A stretch of DNA of 42,790 nucleotides from Tepidamorphaceae bacterium (GTDB taxonomy: Bacteria; Pseudomonadota; Alphaproteobacteria; Rhizobiales; Tepidamorphaceae). The stretch is from positions 1 to 42,790 of the forward strand of contig JANQNT010000020.1 in assembly GCA_028279445.1 (NCBI GenBank), written 5' to 3'. Positions within the stretch are counted from its first letter, which is position 1. Each line of letters begins with the position of its first letter. This document shows, piece after piece, positions 34,191 through 42,785 of the stretch. Below the pieces are notes generated by a model. The model ran no database searches and was not told the DNA's origin. It saw only the letters and a list, made by a program, of their open reading frames with translations. A program made the position numbers and the translations under genes.

Positions 34191-34257
34191 GAGAGTGCGG
34201 TCCTGCTGGCGGGCGCGGGCCGGATCGCCGGTCAGCGCGCATGGAAAACGGGGGCGG

Positions 34258-34286
34258 AGCATAGTGCCTCGCGTGCCGGGCGGCAA
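34258..34286 (-). promoter_or_regulatory. Candidate dapA promoter
   Basis: On the minus strand, TTGCCG (34286-34281), a 17-base spacer and TATGCT (34263-34258) lie about 65 bases before the dapA start. The rest of the 293-bp divergent gap up to the transglycosylase gene holds no visible gene and no convincing plus-strand promoter. Confidence 0.4.
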
Positions 34287-34483
34287 CGCGCCTGCGGACG
34301 TTTTGCCGAGACTTGGTAATCGCCCACCTCGCGCAACCCTTTGCTAACCTTGATCCATGATTAAGGGCCGCCACGTAAAGCGAACCGCGCCGCGTTCACA
34401 TTCTCCGCCATATTTGCGCGGTAAGAATCGGCAGGCGGTGACGGACTGGCGTGTCCGGTTCAGGTAAGCGGCAGATCGAGGCG

Positions 34484-36685
34484 ATGAAAAAGCACACGAC
34501 ACTCGGGTGCGACAGCGCACGCATTGCGACCGGCGTCACGACGGGCATCGCGGCGCTCGGTTTCGTTCTGGCTGCCGCATCCTCTCAAGCGATTGCCTCG
34601 CAGAGCCAGCCCTTCACGATCACCGATCTGATCGAACAGGACGGTGGCACCGGGTGGCAGGCGCCGCAAAGCATTCCATCACCGCGTGCACGGCCGCGTC
34701 CGCAATCGAATGCACCTGTCGCGGCCGCACCGGGAGCCACGACACCGGCGCGCACCCCGTGGATGCCGCGCCTGGTCAACGCCGGGCGCATCTCGCAAGC
34801 CGAACGCAACCGTGTCGCGACGGCGATCCGCCACATCGAGCGCAAGGAATTCGCGCGGGCGCGTTCTCTCACCAATGAAATCAGGCATCCGGTCGCCCGC
34901 GCGACAGCGACCTATGTGGCCTTGCGCCACAAGGCCAACAACGCGCCGGTCGGCGACTACATCCGCTTTGTCTTCGAGCAGCCGGACTGGCCGACGGAGC
35001 GCATCCGCGCCAACATGGAAGCGCGCCTGGTCGCTCAGCCCCCCGATCCCGCCTCGGTGATCCGCACGCTGACGGCCTTCCCGCCGGAGTCGGGCAACGG
35101 CCATCTGGCGCTGGCGCTTGCCTACGACGCCATGGGCGACCGCAATCGGGCCGCCGCCACGATCCGTGCCGCATGGCGGGCCGGCGAGCTGTTCGGCAAG
35201 AACAACGAAGCGCTGGCCAGGAAGCGCCTCGGCAAGCACCTCACCGCCAACGATCACGCGGTGCGCCTGCGCGCTTTGCTCTACAACGAGGACAATGTCT
35301 CGGGCCTGCGCGCGGGACAATATCTCGGCGGCGCCCAGCTCAAGCTGGCCAAGGCGTGGATTGCCGTCAACAAGCGCGCCGGCAACGCCCGCAGCCTGCT
35401 GAACGCCGTGCCGCGCTCGCTACAGCGCGATCCCGCCTATCAGTTCATCGAAATCCAGTGGCACCGACGCACCGGCAAGGAGCTTGCCGCCGCCAAGCGT
35501 ATGGCCGAAGCCCCGCGTGACCCGAACGTGCTCATCGACCGCGACGAATGGTGGATCGAGCGCCGCCTGTCGGCGCGCAACGCGCTTGAAGCCGGCGACC
35601 CACGCCTGGCCTACATTATCGCCGCGGGCCATGCTGCGCAGACCGAATGGCTGCGCATCGAGGCGGAATTCCATGCCGGCTGGATTGCGCTGCGCTTCAT
35701 CGGCGACGCCAACACCGCCATCCGCCACTTCGACCAGGCCGTACGCATCGCCCGCACGCCGATCTCGCGGGCCCGCGCGCACTACTGGCTCGCCCGGGCG
35801 ATGACCGCGTCCGGCAATCCGAACGCGACAACGCACTACCGCACCGCCGCCGCCTTCCCCACCACCTATTACGGACAGCTTGCCATCAACGCGCTTGGCG
35901 GCTCGGCCATCGCGATTCCCGCCCGTTTGCCCGCGAACAAACGTCTGGCGGCCAGCGGCCCCATCCAGGCGGCCGCCCTGCTCGCGTCCATCGATCAGCG
36001 CGAATATGTCGGTACCTTCTTCTACGACCTGCGCGAACGTCTCACCGATCCCGGCGATCTTGCCTATATCGCGGCGCGCGCCAGCGAACTCGACATGGCC
36101 CACCTGCAGGTGCGCATCGGCAAGAAGGGCATGCAGGAGGGCTTCTCGCTCGAACGCCACGCCTATCCGGTCGGCGTCGTGCCCGCTCCCAACCGCAGCG
36201 GTTTGCCGGAACAGGCGCTGATCTACGCCATCGCGCGCCAGGAGAGCGAGTTCAACGCCCGCGCCAGGAGCCCCGCCGGAGCGCTTGGCCTGATGCAGGT
36301 GATGCCGGCCACTGGCCAGGGCATCGCGCGCCGCAACGGCTTCACCTATTCGCGCGGCAAGCTGGCCAGCGACGCCGCCTACAACACGCTGTTCGGCGCC
36401 ACCTACCTGGGCGAGCGCATCGGTCAGTTCAACGGCTCCTACATCCTGGCGATTGCCTCCTACAACGCCGGCAAGGGCCGCGTTGACGAGTGGATCGCGC
36501 GCTTCGGCGATCCGCGCGCCTCCAATATCGACGCCATCGACTGGGTCGAGATGATCCCATTCACGGAGACGCGCAACTATGTGCAGCGGGTGATGGAGAA
36601 CCTGCAGGTCTACCGCGCCCTGCTGCCGGGCACGCCGGCACGGATCGCCATCGCGACCGATCTTGCACGCGGCGGCGCCAACTGA
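34484..36685 (+). CDS. slt: Soluble lytic murein transglycosylase
   Basis: This periplasmic enzyme cleaves the glycan strands of peptidoglycan, forming 1,6-anhydro ends. The 733-residue protein starts with a signal peptide (MKKHTTLGCDSARIATG, cleavage near SSQAIA). A proline-rich stretch and a long helical superhelix (U-domain) follow. The C-terminal SLT domain contains YAIARQESEFN with catalytic Glu587, ALGLMQVMPATGQG, GATYLGERIG, IASYNAGKGRVDEWI and IPFTETRNYVQRV. I use the ATG at 34484; a GTG at 34451 gives a longer leader without signal-peptide character. It is divergent from dapA and precedes a hydrolase gene by 66 bases. Confidence 0.94.
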   Translation: MKKHTTLGCDSARIATGVTTGIAALGFVLAAASSQAIASQSQPFTITDLIEQDGGTGWQAPQSIPSPRARPRPQSNAPVAAAPGATTPARTPWMPRLVNAGRISQAERNRVATAIRHIERKEFARARSLTNEIRHPVARATATYVALRHKANNAPVGDYIRFVFEQPDWPTERIRANMEARLVAQPPDPASVIRTLTAFPPESGNGHLALALAYDAMGDRNRAAATIRAAWRAGELFGKNNEALARKRLGKHLTANDHAVRLRALLYNEDNVSGLRAGQYLGGAQLKLAKAWIAVNKRAGNARSLLNAVPRSLQRDPAYQFIEIQWHRRTGKELAAAKRMAEAPRDPNVLIDRDEWWIERRLSARNALEAGDPRLAYIIAAGHAAQTEWLRIEAEFHAGWIALRFIGDANTAIRHFDQAVRIARTPISRARAHYWLARAMTASGNPNATTHYRTAAAFPTTYYGQLAINALGGSAIAIPARLPANKRLAASGPIQAAALLASIDQREYVGTFFYDLRERLTDPGDLAYIAARASELDMAHLQVRIGKKGMQEGFSLERHAYPVGVVPAPNRSGLPEQALIYAIARQESEFNARARSPAGALGLMQVMPATGQGIARRNGFTYSRGKLASDAAYNTLFGATYLGERIGQFNGSYILAIASYNAGKGRVDEWIARFGDPRASNIDAIDWVEMIPFTETRNYVQRVMENLQVYRALLPGTPARIAIATDLARGGAN

Positions 36686-36751
36686 CACATATGGCCACTG
36701 CCGGTCCGGTTCGGACCGGCGTGCTGCGTCAACGACCGCCCAGGATCCGAC

Positions 36752-37699
36752 ATGACCGACGCCGCGGCCACGTCAAGCAAGCCCGCGCGCAAGGCAACCA
36801 AGCCCGCCAACCGTGAAGACCGGCTGGACGCGCCGTTCACCGAGCGCCGCATCACCGCGCAGGACGGGCTCACCCTTGCATTGCGGGACTACGCCCCCGC
36901 CAAGGCGCAGCAAGGCATCCCGGTGCTGTGTCTTGCCGGACTGTCGCGCAATTCCCGCGACTTTCACGAACTGGCGTCGTTTCTCGCCACCGATCCGCGC
37001 ACGCCGCGCCGGGTGGTGGCGCTCGACTATCGCGGACGGGGCTACTCCGACCACGACAAGGACTGGCGCAACTATGCGCTGGCCACCGAACTTGGCGACG
37101 TGCTCGATGTGCTCACCGCACTGAATCTTGAGCACGTGATCGTCGTCGGCACATCGCGCGGCGGCATCCTGGCGATGCTGATGGGTGCGGCGCGCCCCGG
37201 CGCCTTGCGCGGCGTCGTGCTCAACGACATCGGGCCGCAGATCGAGGGAATCGGCCTGACGCGCATCCGCCAGTACCTGCGCGATGCGGTTCGCCCGACA
37301 TCCTGGCAGGAGGCGGCGGACTATCTCGCCGGAGCCCTGCGGCCGCAGTTTCCAAAGCTCAAGGACGGCGATTGGGCGACATTGGCGCGCAAGATATTCC
37401 GCGAGAAGGACGGCAGGATCGTCGCCGACTTCGACCCTGCCCTGGTCAAGCCGCTTGAGTCGATGAACCTGAGCAATCCGCCGCCGCTATGGGCGCAGTT
37501 CGGCGGTTTGAAGCACGTACCGGTGTTGTCGCTGCGCGGCGAGCACTCCGATATCCTGTCGGCCGAAACGGTCGCCAAGATGCGCCGGCATCACCCGCAG
37601 TTCCAGAGCGCCACGGTGCCCGACAGCGGCCACGCCCCGCTGCTGATCGAGATGCCGGTGCTGAAACGGATCGCCGAGTTCGTCGCAAGCTGTCACTGA
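36752..37699 (+). CDS. Alpha/beta hydrolase
   Basis: This is a 315-residue enzyme with the alpha/beta hydrolase fold and a lysine-rich, disordered first 25 residues. The oxyanion strand is VLCLAGLSRNSRDF, the nucleophile elbow is VVGTSRGGILAM (Ser), the acid is probably the aspartate in RGEHSDILSAE, and the histidine is in DSGHAPLL. DYRGRGYSDHDKDWRNYAL is typical of this subgroup. The substrate cannot be predicted. The start is the ATG at 36752 with AGGA eight bases before. It follows the transglycosylase gene closely but has no clear functional tie to it. The gap to the convergent gene holds a CTGTCA-T-TGACAG palindrome (37704-37716). Confidence 0.92.
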   Translation: MTDAAATSSKPARKATKPANREDRLDAPFTERRITAQDGLTLALRDYAPAKAQQGIPVLCLAGLSRNSRDFHELASFLATDPRTPRRVVALDYRGRGYSDHDKDWRNYALATELGDVLDVLTALNLEHVIVVGTSRGGILAMLMGAARPGALRGVVLNDIGPQIEGIGLTRIRQYLRDAVRPTSWQEAADYLAGALRPQFPKLKDGDWATLARKIFREKDGRIVADFDPALVKPLESMNLSNPPPLWAQFGGLKHVPVLSLRGEHSDILSAETVAKMRRHHPQFQSATVPDSGHAPLLIEMPVLKRIAEFVASCH

Positions 37700-37726
37700 T
37701 AGCCTGTCATTGACAGTCGACGCCCC

Positions 37727-38395
37727 TCACCGCGATGTATCGGACTCCCCGGCAAGCTCCCGCGCCTGCCCGATCCAGTTGTCGCGTTCGATGCGTCCCT
37801 TGAATTTCAGGTAGCTGTCGACCCACAGCACCTCGTCGTCGGTCCAGTTGGCGATCTGGTCGAAATGGTAGATGCCGAAACCGTTCAGCAGGTTTTCGAG
37901 CTTCGGGCCGATTCCCTTGATTTTCTTCAGGTTATCGACAGGCCCCTGGACCGGAGCCTGCAGGCCCTTCGGCTGCGTGCCGGGAATGTCATTGCTGGCG
38001 CCGATATCGATCACCCCGGCCGGACCATCCGGTCCTGATTCCGGTGCGCTGGCGACCGCGACGGGCTCAGGTTCGGCTTCCGGCACGTGTGTCTCGGGCA
38101 CGCGTGCCGCAGGCTCTTGTGTCTCGGAAGCAACCGTTTCCGGTGCAACCGGAGATGCATCGGCCTCGGCGCTCTCGACTGGCGGCGTCTCGCTCTCGGG
38201 CTCGGCGGGTAGCGCTATGGCAGACGCCGCGGCCACGGGCTGCTCCGCGCCGGATTGTTCCGCGTCCTCCTGGGATTGCGTCACCATGGGGACCTGTTCG
38301 GCGACGAACAGCTTGCGCAGCCAACAGCCGAGCATGCAGCCGACGAGAAACGCCGCGAGCAGTAGCAGCGCGATCTGGAGAATCAGTACGTTCAT
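37727..38395 (-). CDS. Membrane-anchored helix-hairpin-helix protein
   Basis: This 222-residue protein has three parts. Residues 2-26 (LILQIALLLLAAFLVGCMLG) form a membrane segment followed by WLRK, which predicts a cytoplasmic C-terminus. Residues 35-150 are a Glu/Pro/Ala/Val-rich, probably disordered linker. Residues 154-215 are a compact domain with NLKKIKGIGPKLENLLNGFG, a helix-hairpin-helix core, then YHFDQIANWTDDEVLWVD and GRIERDNWIGQARELA. This domain type is often annotated as nucleic-acid binding or L21/flap-endonuclease-like. It is the third gene of the BON-OmpA cluster. GGAAGG lies seven bases before the ATG at 38395. DNA or RNA binding is likely by family; the role is unknown. Confidence 0.85.
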   Translation of the reverse strand: MNVLILQIALLLLAAFLVGCMLGCWLRKLFVAEQVPMVTQSQEDAEQSGAEQPVAAASAIALPAEPESETPPVESAEADASPVAPETVASETQEPAARVPETHVPEAEPEPVAVASAPESGPDGPAGVIDIGASNDIPGTQPKGLQAPVQGPVDNLKKIKGIGPKLENLLNGFGIYHFDQIANWTDDEVLWVDSYLKFKGRIERDNWIGQARELAGESDTSR

Positions 38396-38423
38396 GGATG
38401 CGCCTTCCGATTTGCCATGCCGC

Positions 38424-38516
38424 TCACTGCGGTTTGCAGGTCAGCCAGCCGGTGACGATACCGACGATCAGGGCCAGCAGGAGATACAGCGCAATCTGGG
38501 TGATGAGATAAGTCAC
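38424..38516 (-). CDS. 30-residue single-pass membrane microprotein
   Basis: This short gene encodes VTYLITQIALYLLLALIVGI plus VTGWLTCKPQ, a single membrane span with a basic C-terminal end (predicted inside). It begins with a GTG at 38516. TGAGG, formed by the stop codon of the upstream OmpA-like gene, lies eight bases before it, so translation should be coupled. The residues LITQIALYLLLALIVGIVTG resemble the start of the next protein, LILQIALLLLAAFLVGCMLG, at 12 of 20 positions by eye. An open frame continues upstream to 38612 but is then inside the OmpA-like gene. Its small size limits certainty. Confidence 0.6.
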   Translation of the reverse strand: MTYLITQIALYLLLALIVGIVTGWLTCKPQ

Positions 38517-38526
38517 AAGTGAGGCC

Positions 38527-41424
38527 TCACTGCAGGACGGTGAATTCGATGCGCCGGTTGCGCGCCTTGCCGGCATCGTTGTCGTTGGAGGCGACCGGCT
38601 GGCTTTCGCCATATCCCACCGCCGTCAGACGGGTTTCCGCAACGCCAGCGCCGATCAGATAGCGCACCACCGATTCGGCGCGCTGCTGGCTGAGCTGCCG
38701 GTTATAATCTTCCGGGCCGTCGGCATCGGTATGGCCGGCGACCTCGATACGCGACTGGGGACAGCCGTTGGCCGCGCTCACCAGCCGGTCGAGCACGGCG
38801 AAACTGGCCTGGCGGATGTTGGCGCTATTGACCTCGAACTGGATGGTCTTCTCGGCAAGGATGGTATTGAGCGCCTGCTGGCAATCCTCACCGGCGCCGG
38901 CATCCGAGCGGCCCGGCAGAGGCGGTTCGGGCTGCGGCACGGCAACGCGGATCGAACTCGACCCCGAATAGCCGGTCGGGAGCTGTCCGGCGATCAACTG
39001 GTCGGCGCTGTTGCGCTCCTCCTCGCTCACCGTTTCGCCGGTCAGCGTCAGGCGCCGGTCGACCAGCGAGACCGCGCCCTGGGTGAGTTTGCCGAGTGCC
39101 GCGAACGCAACGCCGACGGCTTCCAGCATGGCATCCGGCGCACCGGACGCGAGCTTCATCTCGTCGGTCACCGTCACGCCAGCAAAACGGCTGCGGGCGA
39201 ATTCGGTAACCTCCCGGCGGACCTCGTCACTGGGCACGTGGCCGCTGAGCACGATACTGGCCGGGTCACGCTTGGCACCCCAGACGTAGGGCGACAGCAC
39301 CGGCGGCAGGATGTTGGCGCCGGCAAGCTGCAATCCTCCCGGCAAGGCGCCCGGCACCTCCTCAAGGATCGCCTCATAGGCGGCGAAGTCCGGCGCCACG
39401 CCCTGGATCGAGAAGTCGGTTCCCGACAGGCGCACCTGACCGCGGGTCATCCGCCCGAGCTGGCGCAGCGCGAATTCGGTTGCATTGCCCCAGATCGCGG
39501 CTTCCGCGCCGCCTTCGGCGATTTCCATGCGGTCGTCCACCGATCCGTCGGGCACCGCCTGCTCAGCCGCCGCGCGCACGCTGCGGCGCACCGCCTCCGA
39601 CGGCACGAAGCCGTCCAGCGCCACCTGCTCGCGATCGCGGGTCGCCGTCCATGTGAGCACGCCGATCGCCGCCGGGCGAAGCTCCACATCGCCGCGGGTG
39701 ACACCGTCGGGAAACTCCTCCAGCGCTTCACTGGCCTCCTTGAAGGCGTCCACATCCCGCGCCGTGCCCGATACCGACAGCCGCGCGCCCGACAGCACCA
39801 CACGTCCTTCGCTGAACAGGCCCAGCAGGTCGGCCGCGTACTCGGTCAGCGCGTCGAAGGCATCCTCGTCGAGCGGACCACCGGCCACCTGCACCGTCGA
39901 TTCCACCACACTGCCGGCACGCGCATCGACGAACAACTCGACCAGCTCGTTGCGCGCCTCCACCGATACCGCGTAGCCGCCGATCCGAATGGTGTCGTTC
40001 GACAGCACCGCTTCCCAGGCGAAGTCCTGTACCGTGGCCGGGGTGATGGCACTGCGCACGACCTCAAAGCCCTCCGGGGGAACCGACAGCGCATCGTTGA
40101 TCAGGTCAAATGTACCCGGATCGGTCGCGGTGCCGTTGACGGTCAGATTGCCTGGCGTCATCAGCACACGTCCGGACTGAAGCCGGGCGAGCTGCTCCAG
40201 CGCGAAGGTCGAGCCGGCGATCCAGGCGCGCGGAGTCGCGCCGTCCGGCCCCGCCGCGACGCGCATCCGGTCGGCGAGAACGGTTCCGGGAAACAGCTCA
40301 TCGACGGTTGCCGCGATACGCTGCTTGACCGCCTCGTCCGGCACGAAACCGAACACGGTGACGCCATCGCCCTCAAACGCCGCCGTCCAGGCAAAGGATT
40401 CAGCGGCCGCCGGCAGGATGTCATGGGAGAAGCGCCCAAGTCCGGCGGGCGGCTCCTCGAGCGCGGCCTGCAGCAGCGTATAGGTCTCAACCGTCGCCGC
40501 CTCGCCGCGCACGGTGAGTTCATCGCCGATGAGGCTGCCGCCGCCTTCCTTCAGGCGCGCCGTCTGCTGCAGCAGGAAGCCGGCTGCCGTGATCCAGGCC
40601 AACTCGTCCAGTCCGCCGCGCGCGATGCTCAGCTCCGCGTCGACACGCGCGTTGGCGAACAGCTCTTCGGCTGCTTCAAGCAGCGCGGCGCGGGCAGTCC
40701 GGCTCGGCGCGTGGCCGCTCAGGGACAGGGACCGGCCGGCAAACGTGACCTCCAGCACGTTCGGCGTGACAAGCGGCGGCAGCAAAGGCGATACGGCGAC
40801 GGTGACGCCTTCGGGCGGTTCCGCCAGGGCATCGAGCAGGGATTCGTAGATGTCGGAGGAGCGCGCGCTGCCGGACACGCTCAGCATCAGGTCATCCAGC
40901 GAGACCTCGCCGCTCTCAAGTCCGGCGAGTTGCGACAACGCAAAGGCGGTCGCCTCGCTCCAGACCTGTGGGTCGGACACCCCCCGCGCAGCGACCAGCG
41001 CCGAATCGTCAACCGTGTGACCGGGCAGGATCGACTGCGCCGCCGACAGCAGGTCGGCGCGCGCCTGGGAAGAGGGAACGTTGCCGGTCATGAAGATCGA
41101 ATCGCCGTCGAGCCGCGCCGACCACAGGAACGGAGAGGCCATCGCCAGCAGCGTTGTCTCGTCGATCAGCCGCCGCACGCCCCATACATCGGCGACGAGG
41201 TCGCGTGCCTGCGCCTGTGCCTGTTCGGATGGAGAGATGCCGCTGAGTATCAGATCGCGGCCGTCAACGGCGACCTTTGCCCACGCAAGATCCTGTCCGG
41301 CCAGCACATCTGCCGCACGGCTGGCGAGATCTTCAGCAATCGGCGCGGGCTTGAGATAGAGCGTCAGCAGCACCACCAGCGCCAGCGGAATGACGCCCCA
41401 GAACCACAGCCAAGGTCGGCACAT
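38527..41424 (-). CDS. Large membrane-anchored protein with six BON-like repeats and a C-terminal OmpA domain
   Basis: This 965-residue protein has an N-terminal membrane segment (residues 5-25, WLWFWGVIPLALVVLL), not a lipobox, so it is probably held in the inner membrane facing the periplasm. Residues 98-839 are six tandem repeats of 121-127 residues. Most repeats carry strand-helix-strand units of the type SIxxxGxVPS and a LSVSGxA segment, resembling paired BON-like (lipid/surface-binding) modules. A half repeat lies at 45-97. Residues 845-965 are an OmpA/MotB peptidoglycan-binding domain, with EVAGHTDADGPEDYNRQLS, QQRAESVVRYL, GYGESQPVASND and ARNRRIEF. The ATG at 41424 follows AGGAGA. 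The BON assignment is pattern-based; the OmpA domain is certain. Confidence 0.9.
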   Translation of the reverse strand: MCRPWLWFWGVIPLALVVLLTLYLKPAPIAEDLASRAADVLAGQDLAWAKVAVDGRDLILSGISPSEQAQAQARDLVADVWGVRRLIDETTLLAMASPFLWSARLDGDSIFMTGNVPSSQARADLLSAAQSILPGHTVDDSALVAARGVSDPQVWSEATAFALSQLAGLESGEVSLDDLMLSVSGSARSSDIYESLLDALAEPPEGVTVAVSPLLPPLVTPNVLEVTFAGRSLSLSGHAPSRTARAALLEAAEELFANARVDAELSIARGGLDELAWITAAGFLLQQTARLKEGGGSLIGDELTVRGEAATVETYTLLQAALEEPPAGLGRFSHDILPAAAESFAWTAAFEGDGVTVFGFVPDEAVKQRIAATVDELFPGTVLADRMRVAAGPDGATPRAWIAGSTFALEQLARLQSGRVLMTPGNLTVNGTATDPGTFDLINDALSVPPEGFEVVRSAITPATVQDFAWEAVLSNDTIRIGGYAVSVEARNELVELFVDARAGSVVESTVQVAGGPLDEDAFDALTEYAADLLGLFSEGRVVLSGARLSVSGTARDVDAFKEASEALEEFPDGVTRGDVELRPAAIGVLTWTATRDREQVALDGFVPSEAVRRSVRAAAEQAVPDGSVDDRMEIAEGGAEAAIWGNATEFALRQLGRMTRGQVRLSGTDFSIQGVAPDFAAYEAILEEVPGALPGGLQLAGANILPPVLSPYVWGAKRDPASIVLSGHVPSDEVRREVTEFARSRFAGVTVTDEMKLASGAPDAMLEAVGVAFAALGKLTQGAVSLVDRRLTLTGETVSEEERNSADQLIAGQLPTGYSGSSSIRVAVPQPEPPLPGRSDAGAGEDCQQALNTILAEKTIQFEVNSANIRQASFAVLDRLVSAANGCPQSRIEVAGHTDADGPEDYNRQLSQQRAESVVRYLIGAGVAETRLTAVGYGESQPVASNDNDAGKARNRRIEFTVLQ
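38908..41133 (-). repeat. Six coding tandem repeats of the BON-OmpA protein
   Basis: Repeat units by residue are 98-222, 223-343, 344-467, 468-588, 589-712 and 713-839. Marker positions are the opening F/Y-x-W-x-A, a G-x-V/A-P-S turn, FALxQLA in the middle, LSVSG or LTVNG, and a PEG/PAG/PDG turn near the end. DNA copies have diverged; this is a protein-level repeat. Confidence 0.75.
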
Positions 41425-41499
41425 CGCCCGAACTCTCCTGGATCGCGGCGTGTCCGGGACCGCCGTCCCGACTCAGGTTTCGTCCACCGCGTTGGCGGC

Positions 41500-41528
41500 A
41501 AGAAACCGGGGCACCCGCCACTTGTCAA
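41500..41528 (-). promoter_or_regulatory. Candidate promoter of the BON-OmpA gene cluster
   Basis: On the minus strand a consensus TTGACA (41528-41523), 17 bases and TTTCTT (41505-41500) precede the gene by about 75 bases. The leader then holds a CGGGAC/GTCCCG hairpin (41455-41470). The porin terminator just upstream makes an independent promoter necessary. Confidence 0.45.
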
Positions 41529-41565
41529 GAAAACCGCCCGACCGCAGCGAAACCCGCCACACAAG

Positions 41566-41597
41566 GAAAAGGCCCCGGCGGTTTCCCGCCGGGGCCT
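41566..41597 (-). terminator. Intrinsic terminator of the porin gene
   Basis: AGGCCCCGGCGG and CCGCCGGGGCCT form a perfect 12-bp stem around a four-base loop (41570-41597). On the minus strand it is followed by TTTTCCTTG. It begins 32 bases after the porin stop. Confidence 0.92.
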
Positions 41598-41628
41598 GAT
41601 TTCGTTTCAGCGCGTTCAGATCAGACGA

Positions 41629-42780
41629 TCAGAACGAAGCGCGAGCCTGGAAGACACCGATGACTTCGTCGGTGTCCGCACCAGCATCCGGGCCAACGGC
41701 CGGACGGTCGGTGCCGCGCCAGTAGACCTCGGCCAGGAAGTCGAAGCCGGAAGCCGGACGCCACTGGACCAGAGCGCCAGCGCCGAAGATGTCACGATTG
41801 AGAACCGTGGTCACCGCGCCGGTGGTGCTGCCGGTGCTGTCCGAGTCACCCCAGAAACCAACGATCTGACCGGTGATGTTGTCGGCGAGCTGAGCGGAGA
41901 GACCGCCCATGATGCCGAACTGCTCGTGGTCGTCGCCGGTGGCGGTGCCGCCGGTGAACCAGTCGAACTGGTAGCTCGGAGCGGACTCGGTGTAGTTGAC
42001 CTTCAGGAACGCGTTGATCGCGTCCGTCAGCTCAGCGCCGAGGCCGAACATGATGCCGAAACCGGTGTCGTCGGTTCCGTCGCCGAACTCGTTGAACTTC
42101 ACCAGACCCGAAAGCTGGGCGTCATAGCCGCCATTCGAGTAGTTGATGTTCGCGACGATGCTCGGGACGTTGTTCTCGCCCGCACCGCCATTGCCGGTCA
42201 CCGCGGTGTTCTCGTAGGCGTGGTCTTCGATGGCAATCGACATGGTCAGGCCGTTACCGACCGAGGTCGTGTAGCGGATCTGGTCGATACGGATCGAATG
42301 AGCGAAGAACGACAGGTCCGAACCGTTCGGGTCGGAAGCGCCGTGCAGGTAGGTCGACCAGGTCTTACCGAAGACCCAGTTGCCGAGCTGCGCGAAGGCG
42401 TGGCGCAGAGCGAAGTTGCCGCCCGTGTTGCCGTTGTTGTTCGACGCCTGCATCTCGATGAACGCACGCACGGTACCGAGATCGGTCGAGCGGCGGGCAT
42501 CGAAATTCACGCGACCCTGGGCATACATGCCGAAGTCGTCGTCACCGAAAACGGTCGGCGTACCCTCCTGGTTGCCGGCGTCTTCGTTCGCACCGTAAAC
42601 AATCAAACGGGCGAAACCGCCGACCTTGAAGCAGATGTCGGTGCCCGGCAGCTCGATGAAGCCGGTGATGTCGCACCGATAGACCGGCTCACGCAACGGT
42701 CCCGGGTCAGCGGCCTGGGCCCCGGTGGCCGCGATCGCAACCGCAGCGCCGCCGAGAAGAAGGCTCTTGAACTTGTTCAT
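41629..42780 (-). CDS. Porin, Porin_2 (alphaproteobacterial) family
   Basis: This outer-membrane beta-barrel forms a diffusion channel. The 383-residue precursor has a signal peptide (MNKFKSLLLGGAAVAIAATG, cleavage after AQA). The family start VYRCDITGFIELPGTDICFK has two cysteines that probably form a disulfide. A long set of alternating beta strands follows, and the C-terminal phenylalanine (QARASF) is the BAM assembly signal. It also has LGTVRAFIEMQASNNN and FAQLGNWVFGKTWSTY, typical of this group. The mature protein is acidic and Asn/Gly-rich. It has a perfect GGAGG five bases before the ATG and a strong terminator, consistent with high expression. Substrate selectivity cannot be read. 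Confidence 0.95.
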   Translation of the reverse strand: MNKFKSLLLGGAAVAIAATGAQAADPGPLREPVYRCDITGFIELPGTDICFKVGGFARLIVYGANEDAGNQEGTPTVFGDDDFGMYAQGRVNFDARRSTDLGTVRAFIEMQASNNNGNTGGNFALRHAFAQLGNWVFGKTWSTYLHGASDPNGSDLSFFAHSIRIDQIRYTTSVGNGLTMSIAIEDHAYENTAVTGNGGAGENNVPSIVANINYSNGGYDAQLSGLVKFNEFGDGTDDTGFGIMFGLGAELTDAINAFLKVNYTESAPSYQFDWFTGGTATGDDHEQFGIMGGLSAQLADNITGQIVGFWGDSDSTGSTTGAVTTVLNRDIFGAGALVQWRPASGFDFLAEVYWRGTDRPAVGPDAGADTDEVIGVFQARASF

Positions 42781-42785
42781 ATTGA

